Shown here: positions 8,046 to 17,216 of the stretch, piece after piece | Position numbering within the stretch: position 1 is the stretch's first letter | How the letters are laid out: each line of letters begins with the position of its first letter | Origin: Chthoniobacterales bacterium | GTDB taxonomy: Bacteria > Verrucomicrobiota > Verrucomicrobiia > Chthoniobacterales > UBA10450 | Assembly (NCBI GenBank): GCA_035274845.1 | Contig: DATENU010000015.1 | Location: forward strand, 124,001 to 188,000 | Direction: 5' to 3' | DNA: 64,000 nt | Translations under genes and position numbers: made by a program | Notes under the pieces: model-generated | Told to the model about the DNA's origin: nothing | Seen by the model: only the letters and a program-made list of their open reading frames with translations | The model's database searches: none

Positions 8046-10085
8046 TTATGACGCCGTCCGCGCGGCAGCGTCTTCCCGCAGCCAGTCCCATACCCGTTTG
8101 AGGTGTTCGCCCACTTCCGTTTTCATGGCCGCCAGCTCCGCCGCGGTGAATTTCGCACCCTTCGGACGGCGCTGGGCAAAGATATAATATTTGATCTTCG
8201 GCTCAGTCCCGGATGCCCGCACGGCGATCCGGGTGTGATCTCCAAACTCGTAGGTGAGCATTTTTTCCTTCGGAATTTCATCCCCTTCGATGTCGCGATA
8301 GGTATCGGTTTCGAAGTTTTTTACCTGGATAAGTTTCGCGCCGAGCATTTCATACGGTGGCTTCGACACATACGACGCCAGGAGCCGCTGGATGGTCTCG
8401 GCGCCGTCTGCGCCTTCGAAGGTGAGGGAGCCCGTGTATTCGTTGAAGTAGCCGAATTCCGAAAAGATCTCGTCCAGCAAACCTGCGACCGTGATCCCGC
8501 GCGATTTGGCGTAGGCGGCGACCTCACAGAACATGATCGCCGCGCCATTTCCATCCTTGTCCCGGACAAAATCCCCGCCGCTGTAGCCGTAGCTCTCCTC
8601 GCCGCCGAAGACATAATACGAAGCGAGCTCGAGCCGGAGGCGCCGGGTTTCCTTCTCTGGCATCTCCCGGTAGGGAAGGTGTGCTGCGCGGTCCGCCGAC
8701 CCAGATAAGGAATCTTTTATTGACCGCCGCAGCGCGACGTCCCTACCAAGCGCCGCCAGCAACTCGCGCTCGTACTTGCCGAGTTTCGCGCCGATGTACT
8801 TGAACCCGGTCAGAGTTTCGACACATCGCAAGCCGTAATGCTGGGCGATCGCCTTTTGCAGGTCTGTAGTCACGAATGTCTTGATAATCACGGCGCGCGA
8901 CGCGTTCTCCCTATTTAGAATGCCGAGCTCAAACAGGGTTTTGATCCGGTAATAGGCCAGGAGCGATCCGATCTGGTTGCCGGAAAGAAGTTGCATCGTC
9001 CCATCTTTCGCGCGCACGGCGACTCCCACCCGATCGCAATCGGGATCCGTGGCCACCACCAGGTCCGCCTTCTTCTTTTCCGCCAGGTCCACGCCGAGCT
9101 GGAGCGCGGCCGCGTTCTCCGGATTGGGTGACGCGACGGTCGGAAAATTTCCGTCAAACGTGTCCTGCTCTTTAACAACCGACGAATTGAAACCGAGGCG
9201 CTTGAGCATCGGCTTGATGATCACTCCGCCCGTGCCGTGCAGTGGGGTGAAGACGATCCGTAACGATTTCGCGGCGCCGATCAATTTCTTGTTCAGGATG
9301 AGGCTCTCGACCCGTTTCCCGTAGGCCGCGTCGATTTCCCGACCAAGGATTTTGACTTTCCCGCGCTCGCGGGCCGGGCGGGGGGTGTACGTTTCCCCCG
9401 GGATCGAAGAGACTTTTTCAATGATGGCGTTGGCATGTGGCTCGATCACTTGCGCTCCGTCATCGAAATACGCCTTGAAGCCATTATCATGCGGCGGGTT
9501 GTGGCTGGCCGTGATGACGATGCCGGCGCTCGCGCTCAGATGCCTCACCGCAAACGACAGCTCCGGGGTCGAGCGCGGACCCTCGAAGATCGCGGCATCG
9601 CAACCATTCTCCGCCGCGGTTTTCGCCGCCAGCTCTGAAAATGCGCGGGAGTAATGCCGGGTGTCGCACGCAATCACGAGCAGGGGCCGGCCAGCGATTT
9701 TTTTTCGGGCACGCCACGCGTGAAGGTAAGCCACGAGCCCCTGAGTCGCGCGGCTGACATTGTAGAAATTCATCGCGTTGGTTCCGACACAGGGAAATTC
9801 CGGGGGCTCGTTCTGTTCCGCGTTGCCCCGTTCTGCCTTGGTCACGATCTTGCCGATGGTCCGGCCGCGCAGGCCCCCAGTTCCAAAGGCGAGCGTTCGG
9901 AAGAAGCGATCGTTTAGTTCGTCCCACTGATTGGCCCGGGCGAGTTCCGAAACTGCGGCGAGATAAAGGGAAGAATTCGAGGCGGCGAGCAGGCCGCGAA
10001 TGTTGGCAGCCGCCGAATCACGCAGGGCGCCGGATTTGACCGCTGCCTCCAGGATCGGTTCCAGATTTTCGGGTGTGCCCGGCAT
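8046..10085 (-). CDS. Phospho-sugar mutase (phosphoglucomutase/phosphomannomutase family) with an in-frame palindrome insertion
   Basis: A 679-residue alpha-D-phosphohexomutase interconverting hexose 1- and 6-phosphates. Key motifs are the phosphoserine loop GIVITASHNPPHDNGFKAY, metal loop ATDPDCDRVGVAV, sugar-binding loop FGGEESYGYSGGDFVRDKDGNGA and C-terminal phosphate loop RASGTEPKIKYYI. All catalytic elements are intact. ATG 10085 (MPGTPENLEP) is preferred to the longer frame. About 27 residues between LAALGRD and PYREMPEKE are encoded by a palindromic repeat (separate entry) and look foreign to the family. That, plus an extended N-terminal domain, explains the length. It is the first gene of a minus-strand operon with the small gene at 7690 and lnt. 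Confidence 0.93.
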   Translation of the reverse strand: MPGTPENLEPILEAAVKSGALRDSAAANIRGLLAASNSSLYLAAVSELARANQWDELNDRFFRTLAFGTGGLRGRTIGKIVTKAERGNAEQNEPPEFPCVGTNAMNFYNVSRATQGLVAYLHAWRARKKIAGRPLLVIACDTRHYSRAFSELAAKTAAENGCDAAIFEGPRSTPELSFAVRHLSASAGIVITASHNPPHDNGFKAYFDDGAQVIEPHANAIIEKVSSIPGETYTPRPARERGKVKILGREIDAAYGKRVESLILNKKLIGAAKSLRIVFTPLHGTGGVIIKPMLKRLGFNSSVVKEQDTFDGNFPTVASPNPENAAALQLGVDLAEKKKADLVVATDPDCDRVGVAVRAKDGTMQLLSGNQIGSLLAYYRIKTLFELGILNRENASRAVIIKTFVTTDLQKAIAQHYGLRCVETLTGFKYIGAKLGKYERELLAALGRDVALRRSIKDSLSGSADRAAHLPYREMPEKETRRLRLELASYYVFGGEESYGYSGGDFVRDKDGNGAAIMFCEVAAYAKSRGITVAGLLDEIFSEFGYFNEYTGSLTFEGADGAETIQRLLASYVSKPPYEMLGAKLIQVKNFETDTYRDIEGDEIPKEKMLTYEFGDHTRIAVRASGTEPKIKYYIFAQRRPKGAKFTAAELAAMKTEVGEHLKRVWDWLREDAAARTAS
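8669..8747. repeat. 79-bp inverted-repeat element inside the phosphohexomutase gene
   Basis: The left arm GGTAGGGAAGGTGTGCTGCG (8669 on) and right arm ending GCGCGACGTCCCTACC (8747) are about 25-base imperfect inverted repeats around a 28-base AT-richer centre. An intergenic element with the same core (GGTAGGGACGGCGCGCTGCG, 47430 on) is present elsewhere in the window. Here it is translated in frame. Confidence 0.8.
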
Positions 10086-10278
10086 GGTCGCGAACTTGGC
10101 GACGCTATCCGGGCATTGCAAGCGGTTGTGGCCGGATCGGCCGCGCCGCCAGCGACCCGGCAATAATACTTACGGCGCGCTGAAACCGGTCGTGTCCGCG
10201 GGCGCCGCTAAAGAAGCTTGCAGTCTTTCGGTGAATCTTTCACGGTTCGAGCCCGAGCATGAAAAGGTGTTTCCTTAA

Positions 10279-10860
10279 ATGAGCGATTGGTGGAACGCGC
10301 TTCTTATCGAGAAGCAAATTTTCTACGCGATCGGCCTTTTCTCCCTGGCAGTCCTGCTTCTTCAAATCCTTCTCACCCTGGTTGGCGTCGGCCACCACGA
10401 TGCGGATTTCTCCGGACACGGCGATCACGATACGGGAATGGGTTTGCTCACGGTGCGAACCGTTACCGCATTTTTCGTCGGGTTCGGATGGGGTGGGGTT
10501 TTCATGCTCAATCGCGGCTATTCGATGGTGGCAGCGATTGCGGTAGGCGCGGCCACCGGCGCGGTTTTTCTTTTAACGACCGCGTTCCTCATTCGCAATC
10601 TGCTCCGGCTCCAAAGCAGTGGAGGCAATATCGATTACAACAACGCCATCGGAGCGGTTGGAACGGTTTACGTCACGATCCCCGGCGCGGAAGCGGGCGG
10701 AGGCCAGGTTGAGCTAAACATTCAAGGCCGCCTTATGACGGTGGGCGCCTACACCAAAGCCGCTTCCGCTCTTCGGCCAAACAGCAAAGTAAAAGTGGTC
10801 GGCTTGATTGGCGGAAGCACTCTGCTGGTCGAACCCCTGACGAATTCACCCAATGCCTGA
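10279..10860 (+). CDS. NfeD/YuaF-like membrane protein, flotillin partner
   Basis: A 193-residue protein with three or four membrane helices in its first 115 residues, then a small beta-rich domain (IGAVGTVYVTIPG to STLLVEPL) matching the OB-fold of NfeD/YuaF proteins. These proteins pair with SPFH/flotillin proteins in membrane microdomains. The pairing holds here: its last 8 bases overlap the start of the flotillin gene, so the two are translationally coupled. A His/Asp-rich loop (HHDADFSGHGDHDTG) lies between the first helices and could bind metal. It is transcribed divergently from the phosphohexomutase operon across a roughly 190-base spacer. Confidence 0.88.
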   Translation: MSDWWNALLIEKQIFYAIGLFSLAVLLLQILLTLVGVGHHDADFSGHGDHDTGMGLLTVRTVTAFFVGFGWGGVFMLNRGYSMVAAIAVGAATGAVFLLTTAFLIRNLLRLQSSGGNIDYNNAIGAVGTVYVTIPGAEAGGGQVELNIQGRLMTVGAYTKAASALRPNSKVKVVGLIGGSTLLVEPLTNSPNA

Positions 10861-12388
10861 TCCCAACAACCCTGCTTCGCATATGGACATCCTTGTTCTC
10901 GCCGGTGCCGCGTTCGTCATCATTTTCGGCACGCTGATCGCGTTCGCCTCTCGCTACAAAAAATGTCCCTCGGATCGCATCCTCGTCGTTTACGGAAAAG
11001 TGAGCAGCGGACGGTCGGCCCACTGTCTGCATGGCGGGGCGGCCTTCATCTGGCCTATCATTCAGGATTACCAGTTCCTCGATCTCACCCCGATGCCGAT
11101 CGAGATCAATCTCCAGGGCGCGCTTTCGAAGCAGAACATTCGTGTAAACACGCCCTCTACTTTCACGGTAGGCGTAGCGACCGAGCCGGGGGTGATGGAA
11201 AACGCCGCCGAGCGTTTGCTTGGTCTCGAGCTGCAGGAGCTCAAGGAACTCGCGAAAGACATCATCTTCGGTCAGATGCGGGTGGTCATCGCCACGATGA
11301 ACATCGAGGAGATCAATTCCGATCGCGACAAGCTCATCGCCAATATCGCGGAGGGCGTCGAAGTCGAGCTGAAGAAAGTCGGGTTGCGGTTGATTAACGT
11401 TAACATCCAGGACGTCACCGACGCATCAGGTTACATCGATGCCCTTGGGCAGGAAGCCGCCTCAAAAGCGATTAACGAAGCGCGGGTCAAAGTCGCCGAA
11501 GCCGATCGGAACGGACAGATCGGCGCCTCCGAAGCACAACGCGACCAGCGCATTCGTGTGGCGACCGCGAACGCGGAAGCAACCAAGGGTGAAAACCTGG
11601 CCCTGGTTGATATCGCCAATTCCAATGCGGCCCGGCGGAGCAACGAAGCCGAAGCGGAACGCATCGCGAGCGCCGCGGAGAAAGTTGCGCACGCGCGGGC
11701 TCTCCAGGAAGCGTACACGTCCGAGCAGAAGGCAGAAACGCAGCGGGCCGAGCGCGACAAGGCCACCCAATACGCGAACATCGTTGTGCCCGCCGAAATC
11801 TCGCGCGACCGCGTTATCGTGGAAGCCGAAGCACAGGCCGAGCAAACCCGCCGGCTTCGTAAAGGCGAAGCCGATGGTCAACGCGCCACGAAACAGGCGG
11901 AAGCGGACGGGTTGCTCTTTGTTAAGAAAGCGGAAGCGGAGGGTCTGAAGGCACGTCTGCTGGCCGAAGCCGATGGCACGGAGTCCATTTTGACCAAGAA
12001 AGCCGCTGGTTTCCGCGATCTGATCGACACCTGCGGAGGCGCTGCCGGCGCCCAGAACATGCTCATCACCGAGCAACTGCCGAACATTGTCCGGGAACAG
12101 GTCAACGCCATTTCCAATTTGAAGATCGACAAGGTCACGGTTTGGGACGGCGGCAGGAACGCCGACGGCAAGACCGGCACCGCCGATTTTCTTTCCGGGA
12201 TAATCAGCGCGCTCCCACCTCTGCATGAGTTGGCGCGCAACGCGGGGCTTGATCTGCCGACTTACCTCGGCCACCTCCAGCGCGAAGCCGAAAAATCACC
12301 GGCGCCGATGAAGTCGGCCGCACCGAGTGACGCGGGGACGTCTAAAGTGAAACCGGAAACCCCGGACCCGCAAAAGCCGAAGCCTTGA
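10853..12388 (+). CDS. Flotillin (SPFH/Band 7 family, YqiK/FloT type)
   Basis: A 511-residue flotillin. An N-terminal membrane anchor (about residues 10-30) is followed by the SPFH domain (about 40-220: KCPSDRILVVYGKV, GLELQELKELAKDIIFGQMR, VELKKVGLRLINVNIQDVTD). Next comes a long Ala/Glu-rich coiled coil (about 210-400) with the repeated EAEAxAEQ/KAEAxG motifs typical of flotillins, and a variable Pro/Lys-rich tail. It scaffolds membrane microdomains. Family and partner gene order match Bacillus yuaF-floT. The start overlaps the upstream NfeD-like gene. Confidence 0.95.
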   Translation: MPDPNNPASHMDILVLAGAAFVIIFGTLIAFASRYKKCPSDRILVVYGKVSSGRSAHCLHGGAAFIWPIIQDYQFLDLTPMPIEINLQGALSKQNIRVNTPSTFTVGVATEPGVMENAAERLLGLELQELKELAKDIIFGQMRVVIATMNIEEINSDRDKLIANIAEGVEVELKKVGLRLINVNIQDVTDASGYIDALGQEAASKAINEARVKVAEADRNGQIGASEAQRDQRIRVATANAEATKGENLALVDIANSNAARRSNEAEAERIASAAEKVAHARALQEAYTSEQKAETQRAERDKATQYANIVVPAEISRDRVIVEAEAQAEQTRRLRKGEADGQRATKQAEADGLLFVKKAEAEGLKARLLAEADGTESILTKKAAGFRDLIDTCGGAAGAQNMLITEQLPNIVREQVNAISNLKIDKVTVWDGGRNADGKTGTADFLSGIISALPPLHELARNAGLDLPTYLGHLQREAEKSPAPMKSAAPSDAGTSKVKPETPDPQKPKP

Positions 12389-12714
12389 ATCAGCGGCGGG
12401 CTGACAAATTAAAAACGGGTTGCCCGGCGCGCGCCAACGGCGTCGACTCAACTTAGCCTGGGGCATCGCCCCCAGGGTTTCGATATCCACTTCCGAATGA
12501 GCGCTGAAGGCGCGAATCAACGCCGTGCTGCAACCACGAGATGCATCGCGCTTTCAGCGCTACCCTGGGGTGCACGGCGATATTTCCTGGGGCGCTGCCC
12601 CAGGCTATAGAATGAGATAGCGCCTTTGGCGCGAGGCTGGAACTAACGATCTCGGGTTCAGAAAACGATTGCCGGGCGCGATGTTCGACGGCTTAGTGGT
12701 CCTCTAGCGCGCGA
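12389..12714. repeat. Intergenic palindrome cluster, CCTGGGG/GCGCTGAAAGCGC type
   Basis: This 326-base gap has no credible gene. It contains short palindromes including CCTGGGGCATCGCCCCCAGG near 12460, GAGCGCTGAAGGCGCG, GCGCTTTCAGCGC, a second CCTGGGGCGCTGCCCCAGG near 12590 and CGCCTTTGGCGCG. The same set recurs at about 47540-47720. The sucC promoter must lie in its last part; none is obvious. Confidence 0.7.
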
Positions 12715-13911
12715 ATGAACATTCACGAGTACCAAGCCAAGGAACTTCTCCAAAAATTCGGGGTGGCCACGCCTCCCGGCAAAGCGGCTGGCAGTCCGGC
12801 CGAAGCCGAGCGCGCCGCGAAAGACCTGGGCGGCGGAGAGCTTGTGGTGAAGGCGCAGATTCACGCCGGCGGCCGCGGGAAGGGAACCTTCACGAATGGC
12901 TTTAAAGGTGGCGTTCACCTGTGCAACTCGGCCGAAGAAGCGCGCGACCTTGCCTGGAAAATGTTGGGGCAAACGCTTGTTACCCACCAGACCGGTCCGA
13001 GCGGCAAAGTCGTGAACACGGTGCTGGTCGCGAAGTCGGTTAACATCGCGCGCGAGATCTATTTTGCGATTCTCCTCGATCGCGCGACAGCTGCGCCTTT
13101 GATCGTTGCGAGCACTGAAGGTGGTGTCGAGATCGAGGCCGTGGCTGAGAAGTCTCCCGAGAAAATCATTCGCGAGCCGGTAAATCCGCTGGCTGGTTTT
13201 CAGCCTTTCCAGGCGCGAAAGCTCGCGCGCCAGCTGGGCTTCGAGTCGTCACAAATCAAGGCGGCTGCGCAATTGTTCGACGGTTTGTATCGCACGTTCA
13301 TCGGGCTCGATTGCTCGATGGTGGAAGTGAATCCGCTGGTGGTGACCGACAAAGGCGAAGTGGTCGCGCTCGATGCGAAGTTCAACTTCGACGACAACGC
13401 GCTTTACCGGCACCCGGAAGTCGCGGCCTTGCGCGACATCAGCGAAGAAGATCCGCGCGAGGTGGAAGCGTCGAAGCACGATCTCAATTACATCGGCTTG
13501 GACGGCAACATCGCCTGCCTCGTGAACGGCGCTGGTCTCGCGATGGCGACGATGGACATCATCAAGGTCTACGGTGGCAGCCCGGCCAACTTTCTCGATG
13601 TGGGCGGCAGCGCGACGGAAGAGCAGGTTACTGAAGCGTTCAAGATTCTCGTCGGCGACAAACGGGTCGAGGCGATCCTGGTGAACATTTTCGGCGGCAT
13701 CGCGAAATGCGACGTGATCGCCCAGGGCATTCTCGCGGCAGCAAAGACCGTGGGACTCAGCGTTCCGCTAGTCGTGAGGCTTGAAGGAACGAACGTTGAA
13801 AAAGGCAAACAGTTGCTGAAGGAAAGCGGACTGGCGCTGATCACGGCCGATGATCTCGCCGACGCAGCGGAAAAAGCCGTTGGAGCCGCGAAAGCCAGAA
13901 ACAAATCATGA
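12715..13911 (+). CDS. sucC: Succinyl-CoA synthetase (ADP-forming) beta subunit
   Basis: A 398-residue beta subunit of the TCA-cycle enzyme that converts succinyl-CoA to succinate with ATP/GTP formation. It opens with [17 protein letters not shown], then shows the ATP-grasp Gly loop [16 protein letters not shown], metal-binding EVNPLVVT and [13 protein letters not shown], and the CoA-ligase domain with [22 protein letters not shown] and [10 protein letters not shown]. Length and motifs are normal. Its TGA overlaps the ATG of the next gene. Unusually, two VOC genes separate it from sucD. Confidence 0.97.
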   Translation: MNIHEYQAKELLQKFGVATPPGKAAGSPAEAERAAKDLGGGELVVKAQIHAGGRGKGTFTNGFKGGVHLCNSAEEARDLAWKMLGQTLVTHQTGPSGKVVNTVLVAKSVNIAREIYFAILLDRATAAPLIVASTEGGVEIEAVAEKSPEKIIREPVNPLAGFQPFQARKLARQLGFESSQIKAAAQLFDGLYRTFIGLDCSMVEVNPLVVTDKGEVVALDAKFNFDDNALYRHPEVAALRDISEEDPREVEASKHDLNYIGLDGNIACLVNGAGLAMATMDIIKVYGGSPANFLDVGGSATEEQVTEAFKILVGDKRVEAILVNIFGGIAKCDVIAQGILAAAKTVGLSVPLVVRLEGTNVEKGKQLLKESGLALITADDLADAAEKAVGAAKARNKS

Positions 13912-14270
13912 AAGCTACTAATATAGCGTTCACCGGCATTCCGGTGACGGACATGAAACGGGCGCGCGCTTTTTACGAAGGCGCGCTTGGACTGAAACTC
14001 GCAGGGGAGTTCGCAGAAGGCATCTGGGTCGAGTATGAACTTGGGGACGATACCATCGCCCTAGGGAGCGTGGGCGATCAATGGAAACCGTCGCCGGACG
14101 GAACCAGCGTCGCGATTGAAGTGGAGGACTTCGAGGGCGCGATCAAGGATCTCAAGGCGGCTAACGTGACGTTCGCGGCGGAAGGAATCGACAGCCCGGT
14201 CTGCCGCATGGCCGTTGTTCAGGATCCCGATGGAAACAAAATCATCATTCACAAACTAAAATCGTCATGA
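13908..14270 (+). CDS. VOC-family (glyoxalase/dioxygenase fold) protein 1
   Basis: A 120-residue single VOC module: [24 protein letters not shown], the strand block [32 protein letters not shown] and the terminal [11 protein letters not shown]. The final metal-ligand Glu of glyoxalase I-type proteins (usually in DPDGNxxEL) is replaced by Ile/His here, so the classical metal site is doubtful. ATGA overlaps link it to sucC upstream and to a second VOC gene downstream. VOC proteins include glyoxalases, epimerases and binding proteins; I cannot assign a reaction. A role in CoA-thioester or dicarbonyl chemistry is only suggested by the context. Confidence 0.9.
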   Translation: MKATNIAFTGIPVTDMKRARAFYEGALGLKLAGEFAEGIWVEYELGDDTIALGSVGDQWKPSPDGTSVAIEVEDFEGAIKDLKAANVTFAAEGIDSPVCRMAVVQDPDGNKIIIHKLKSS

Positions 14271-14623
14271 TCAAGGAAGTCGCATTTGTTGCCATCGCCG
14301 TGACCGACGCCGAGCGGGCGCGGAAATTTTACCAGGAAACCCTGGAGCTGAAACCGACCACCAGCGCAATGGAAGGCGCTTGGGTTGAATACGATCTTGG
14401 TGCGACAACGATCGGGGTAGGATGTCACCCGGCCTGGCAACCTTCGCGCGAGGGGACCACGGTCGCGTTCGAAGTGGACGATATCGATGCAACGATCGCG
14501 AAGCTGAAAGAGCGAGGGGTCGCGTTCGACATGGAGAAAATGGAGACGCCTGTCTGTTTCATGGCGCAGTTCCGCGATCCCGATGGGAACAAACTGGTAG
14601 TGCACAAACGCAAGAGCACCTGA
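14267..14623 (+). CDS. VOC-family protein 2, paralog of the preceding gene
   Basis: A 118-residue VOC protein clearly related to the gene before it. Shared blocks are VAITDAERARKFYQETLELK, WVEYDLGATTIGVG, VAFEVDDIDATIAKLKERGVAFDMEKMETPVC and FRDPDGNKLVVHKRKS. It overlaps the upstream VOC stop by 4 bases and sits 3 bases before sucD. A heterodimer of the two VOC proteins is possible because they are stoichiometrically coupled, though that is inference. Like its partner it lacks the usual terminal metal Glu. No specific substrate can be named. Confidence 0.9.
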   Translation: MIKEVAFVAIAVTDAERARKFYQETLELKPTTSAMEGAWVEYDLGATTIGVGCHPAWQPSREGTTVAFEVDDIDATIAKLKERGVAFDMEKMETPVCFMAQFRDPDGNKLVVHKRKST

Positions 14624-14626
14624 CGC

Positions 14627-15508
14627 ATGGCCGTTCTCGTCGATAAAAACACCCGACTCGTTGTCCAGGGGATCACCGGAAGTGCTGGCGGTTTCCACGC
14701 GCGGCAATGCATGGAGTACGGCACGAACGTGGTCGCGGGGGTGACCCCGGGAAAAGGGGGGCAAAAATTCGACGATAAGGTGCCGGTGTTCGACACGGTC
14801 TCGGAAGCGCGCCGGGAGACGGGCTGCAATGTTTCAGTGATTTTCGTCCCGGCGGCCGGAGCAGCGGATGGAATCCTGGAAGCGGTCGACGCAGGAATCG
14901 AGCTGGTGATCTGCATCACGGAAGGAATTCCAGTGATGGACATGATGCGGGTGAAGGCCCAGATGGCTGGCAAGAAGAGCCGACTGATCGGGCCAAATTG
15001 CCCGGGGATCATCACTCCCGGCGCCTGCAAAATCGGGATCATGCCGGGCTACATTCATAAGCCGGGAAAGGTCGGCGTAATTTCGCGCTCCGGGACGTTG
15101 ACCTACGAAGCGGTCTGGCAACTTACTTCGCGCGGCTACGGGCAATCCACCTGTATCGGCATCGGGGGTGATCCGATCAATGGGATGTCGCATCGCGACG
15201 CGGTCCAGCTCTTCGCCGAAGATCCCGATACGGAGGCGTTAATCGTCATCGGGGAAATAGGCGGCTCGGGGGAAGAAGAAGCCGCGGAATGGATCAAGGA
15301 AAATTACCGGAAGCCAGTCGCCGCGTTCATCGCCGGGGCCACGGCGCCTCCGGGCCGGCGGATGGGTCACGCGGGTGCGATTGTCTCGGGTGGGAAGGGG
15401 ACGGCCGCTGGAAAAATCGAAGCGCTTAAGGCCGCGGGCATCGCCATAGCCGAAACACCAGCGACGATGGCGGACACCTTGATTGCACGGATGAAGAGCC
15501 GCGGGTAG
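14627..15508 (+). CDS. sucD: Succinyl-CoA synthetase alpha subunit
   Basis: The 293-residue alpha subunit, carrying the CoA-binding Rossmann fold ([27 protein letters not shown]) and the phosphorylated histidine in [25 protein letters not shown] and [13 protein letters not shown] are standard family blocks. Length is normal. It starts 3 bases after the second VOC gene, so the four-gene block sucC-VOC-VOC-sucD should be one coupled translation unit. Confidence 0.97.
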   Translation: MAVLVDKNTRLVVQGITGSAGGFHARQCMEYGTNVVAGVTPGKGGQKFDDKVPVFDTVSEARRETGCNVSVIFVPAAGAADGILEAVDAGIELVICITEGIPVMDMMRVKAQMAGKKSRLIGPNCPGIITPGACKIGIMPGYIHKPGKVGVISRSGTLTYEAVWQLTSRGYGQSTCIGIGGDPINGMSHRDAVQLFAEDPDTEALIVIGEIGGSGEEEAAEWIKENYRKPVAAFIAGATAPPGRRMGHAGAIVSGGKGTAAGKIEALKAAGIAIAETPATMADTLIARMKSRG

Positions 15509-15525
15509 CTTTGATCTACCCTCCT

Positions 15526-15765
15526 ATGAAAATTACCAAGTTACGCGACGCGATGCATGCAGCCCCATTTCAGCCCTTTACGATTCACACCGGGGATGGA
15601 CGCTCCGTGCACGTGCCGCACCCTGACTTCATCGCCCTGATGGGCGATGGCCGAACTGCCGTGGTGACCTCTCCCGAAAAGGAGGCATCCCCTTCGTACT
15701 TACTGATCGACGTCCCGTTGATCACGCAATTGGAAATTCAAGGGACCGCTACGAATGGCGCGTAG
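15526..15765 (+). CDS. Conserved hypothetical small protein between sucD and citrate synthase
   Basis: A 79-residue soluble protein (from ATG 15526; an in-frame TTG at 15511 would add five residues). It reads MKITKLRDAMHAAPFQPFTIHTGDGRSVHVPHPDFIALMGDGRTAVV and ends with a LLIDVPLITQLEI strand. I recall similar small proteins in Verrucomicrobia and Planctomycetes but know no function for them. The pattern suggests a small beta-barrel. It lies 17 bases after sucD and 15 bases before citrate synthase, on the same strand. Confidence 0.75.
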   Translation: MKITKLRDAMHAAPFQPFTIHTGDGRSVHVPHPDFIALMGDGRTAVVTSPEKEASPSYLLIDVPLITQLEIQGTATNGA

Positions 15766-15780
15766 CGGTTATTACAGCTG

Positions 15781-16908
15781 ATGACTGTTTCACGCGGACT
15801 CGAAGGCGTCATCGCGAATTCCACCGCCCTGAGCGACGTGCTCGGCGACAAGGGACAGCTGATTTATTGCGGCTACGACATCAACGAGTTGGTGGGCAAA
15901 GTCAGTTACAAGGAAGTCGTTTACCTGCTTTGGCACCGCAAGCTTCCTAACCGGAAAGAGCTGGAAACTTTCATTCGCGAACTGCGCAGCCAGCGGCAAT
16001 TGCCGGGGCCGGTCATCGATTTCCTGAAGTCCGCCCCGAAAGACGCTAATCCCATGGACGTGATGCGGACGGCGATCTCGATGCTCGGGCTTTACGATCC
16101 GGATGCCGGGAAAGTCATCACCCCGGAAGTGAACCGGACCCGCGCAACTTCGATCACGGCGAAGATCGGCGTGATCGCGGCTTACTTTCATCGAGCGCGC
16201 CAGGGGAAATCGCTTCCGCCGGTGCGCGACGATCTGACCGAAGCGGAACACTTCCTCTATTTAATGTGCGGCGAGCCGCAATCGAAGGAAGCGAGCGACA
16301 CGCTCGATGTCGCGTTCATTCTCCATGCCGACCACGGGATGAACGCCTCGACTTTCAGCGCCCGCGTCACGATCTCAACCCTCTCGGATTTCTATTCGGC
16401 GATCACGGCGGCAATCGGGACGTTGAAAGGCCCGCTCCACGGCGGCGCGAATGAGGGCGTAATCCACATGCTCGAGGAAATCGGGAGCGAAGACAAAGTC
16501 GACGCCTACGTCGAGAAACAGCTCGCGGAAAAGAAGAAAATCATGGGCATTGGCCACCGGGTTTATAAGACGCTCGATCCGCGCGCGCCCCATCTGCGCG
16601 CGATGGCGGTGAAACTGAGCGAAAAACTGGGCGAACCGAAATGGATCCGGATGTCGGAACGGATCGCCCAGATCATGAAGGAGAAGAAGAACCTGAACGC
16701 GAACGTCGATTTCTATTCAGCGACTGTCTATTATTCCCTCGGCATTCCGACGGATTTGTTCACCCCGATTTTCGCGATTGCCCGCTGTTCCGGGTGGTGC
16801 GCCCAGGTCCTCGAGCAACTCGAAGATAATCGCCTCTATCGGCCCCTGAGCGAATACGTGGGTGAGCCCGTCGGCAAGAAAGTCGTGCCCCTCGACGAGC
16901 GCCCGTAG
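15781..16908 (+). CDS. gltA: Citrate synthase
   Basis: A 375-residue citrate synthase, the entry enzyme of the TCA cycle. Catalytic residues are visible: His in GPLHGGANEGV, His in GIGHRVYKTLDPRAPHL, and Asp in NVDFYSATVYYSLGIPTDLFTPIFAIAR. The CoA/oxaloacetate block VAFILHADHGMNASTFSAR is also present. The length (about 375) matches the shorter dimeric Gram-positive/archaeal type, not the 430-residue hexameric type. It closes a TCA gene set that starts at sucC. The downstream gap is filled with repeats and contains no obvious U-tract terminator. Confidence 0.96.
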   Translation: MTVSRGLEGVIANSTALSDVLGDKGQLIYCGYDINELVGKVSYKEVVYLLWHRKLPNRKELETFIRELRSQRQLPGPVIDFLKSAPKDANPMDVMRTAISMLGLYDPDAGKVITPEVNRTRATSITAKIGVIAAYFHRARQGKSLPPVRDDLTEAEHFLYLMCGEPQSKEASDTLDVAFILHADHGMNASTFSARVTISTLSDFYSAITAAIGTLKGPLHGGANEGVIHMLEEIGSEDKVDAYVEKQLAEKKKIMGIGHRVYKTLDPRAPHLRAMAVKLSEKLGEPKWIRMSERIAQIMKEKKNLNANVDFYSATVYYSLGIPTDLFTPIFAIARCSGWCAQVLEQLEDNRLYRPLSEYVGEPVGKKVVPLDERP

Positions 16909-16972
16909 GTCGACCTGCCGAGGCTCCGATTGCCAGGGGAGGAGTTTCGTTTGGTTGCGAATGAGCAGGGAA

Positions 16973-17001
16973 AATCTTGACGGCTTAAAGCCGTCAAGAT
17001 T
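16973..17001. repeat. 29-bp palindrome P1, copy 2
   Basis: Identical to the copy at 5813-5841: 14-base arms and a single-base centre. It lies 65 bases downstream of citrate synthase, where its hairpin could protect the 3' end of the TCA operon mRNA. Confidence 0.95.
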
Positions 17002-17187
17002 GCGCCGGCGGGCGGACAAGTTATTGGCGCCGGTGCGCGTTGCCCGCTGCGGCGCGTTGCTCGCTGCCGGCGCGTGATTGAGCCGGAAAGCGACGCTGCT
17101 CTGAACACTTCGCACAGCAGCGGCGACAGAGAATTATCGAACTTCTCAACTCGCCAAAGAGGATATCAGGCTTTCACACGCGGCGAG

Positions 17188-17216
17188 AATCTTGACGGCT
17201 TAAAGCCGTCAAGATT
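17188..17216. repeat. 29-bp palindrome P1, copy 3
   Basis: A second copy in the same gap, 215 bases from copy 2 and in the same phase of the asymmetric central base. A TTTTAG run follows directly. Confidence 0.95.

Noticed and set aside
7048..8187. 379-codon plus-strand frame opposite lnt and the small gene
   Set aside because: Antisense of three confirmed genes; no start signal or domain.
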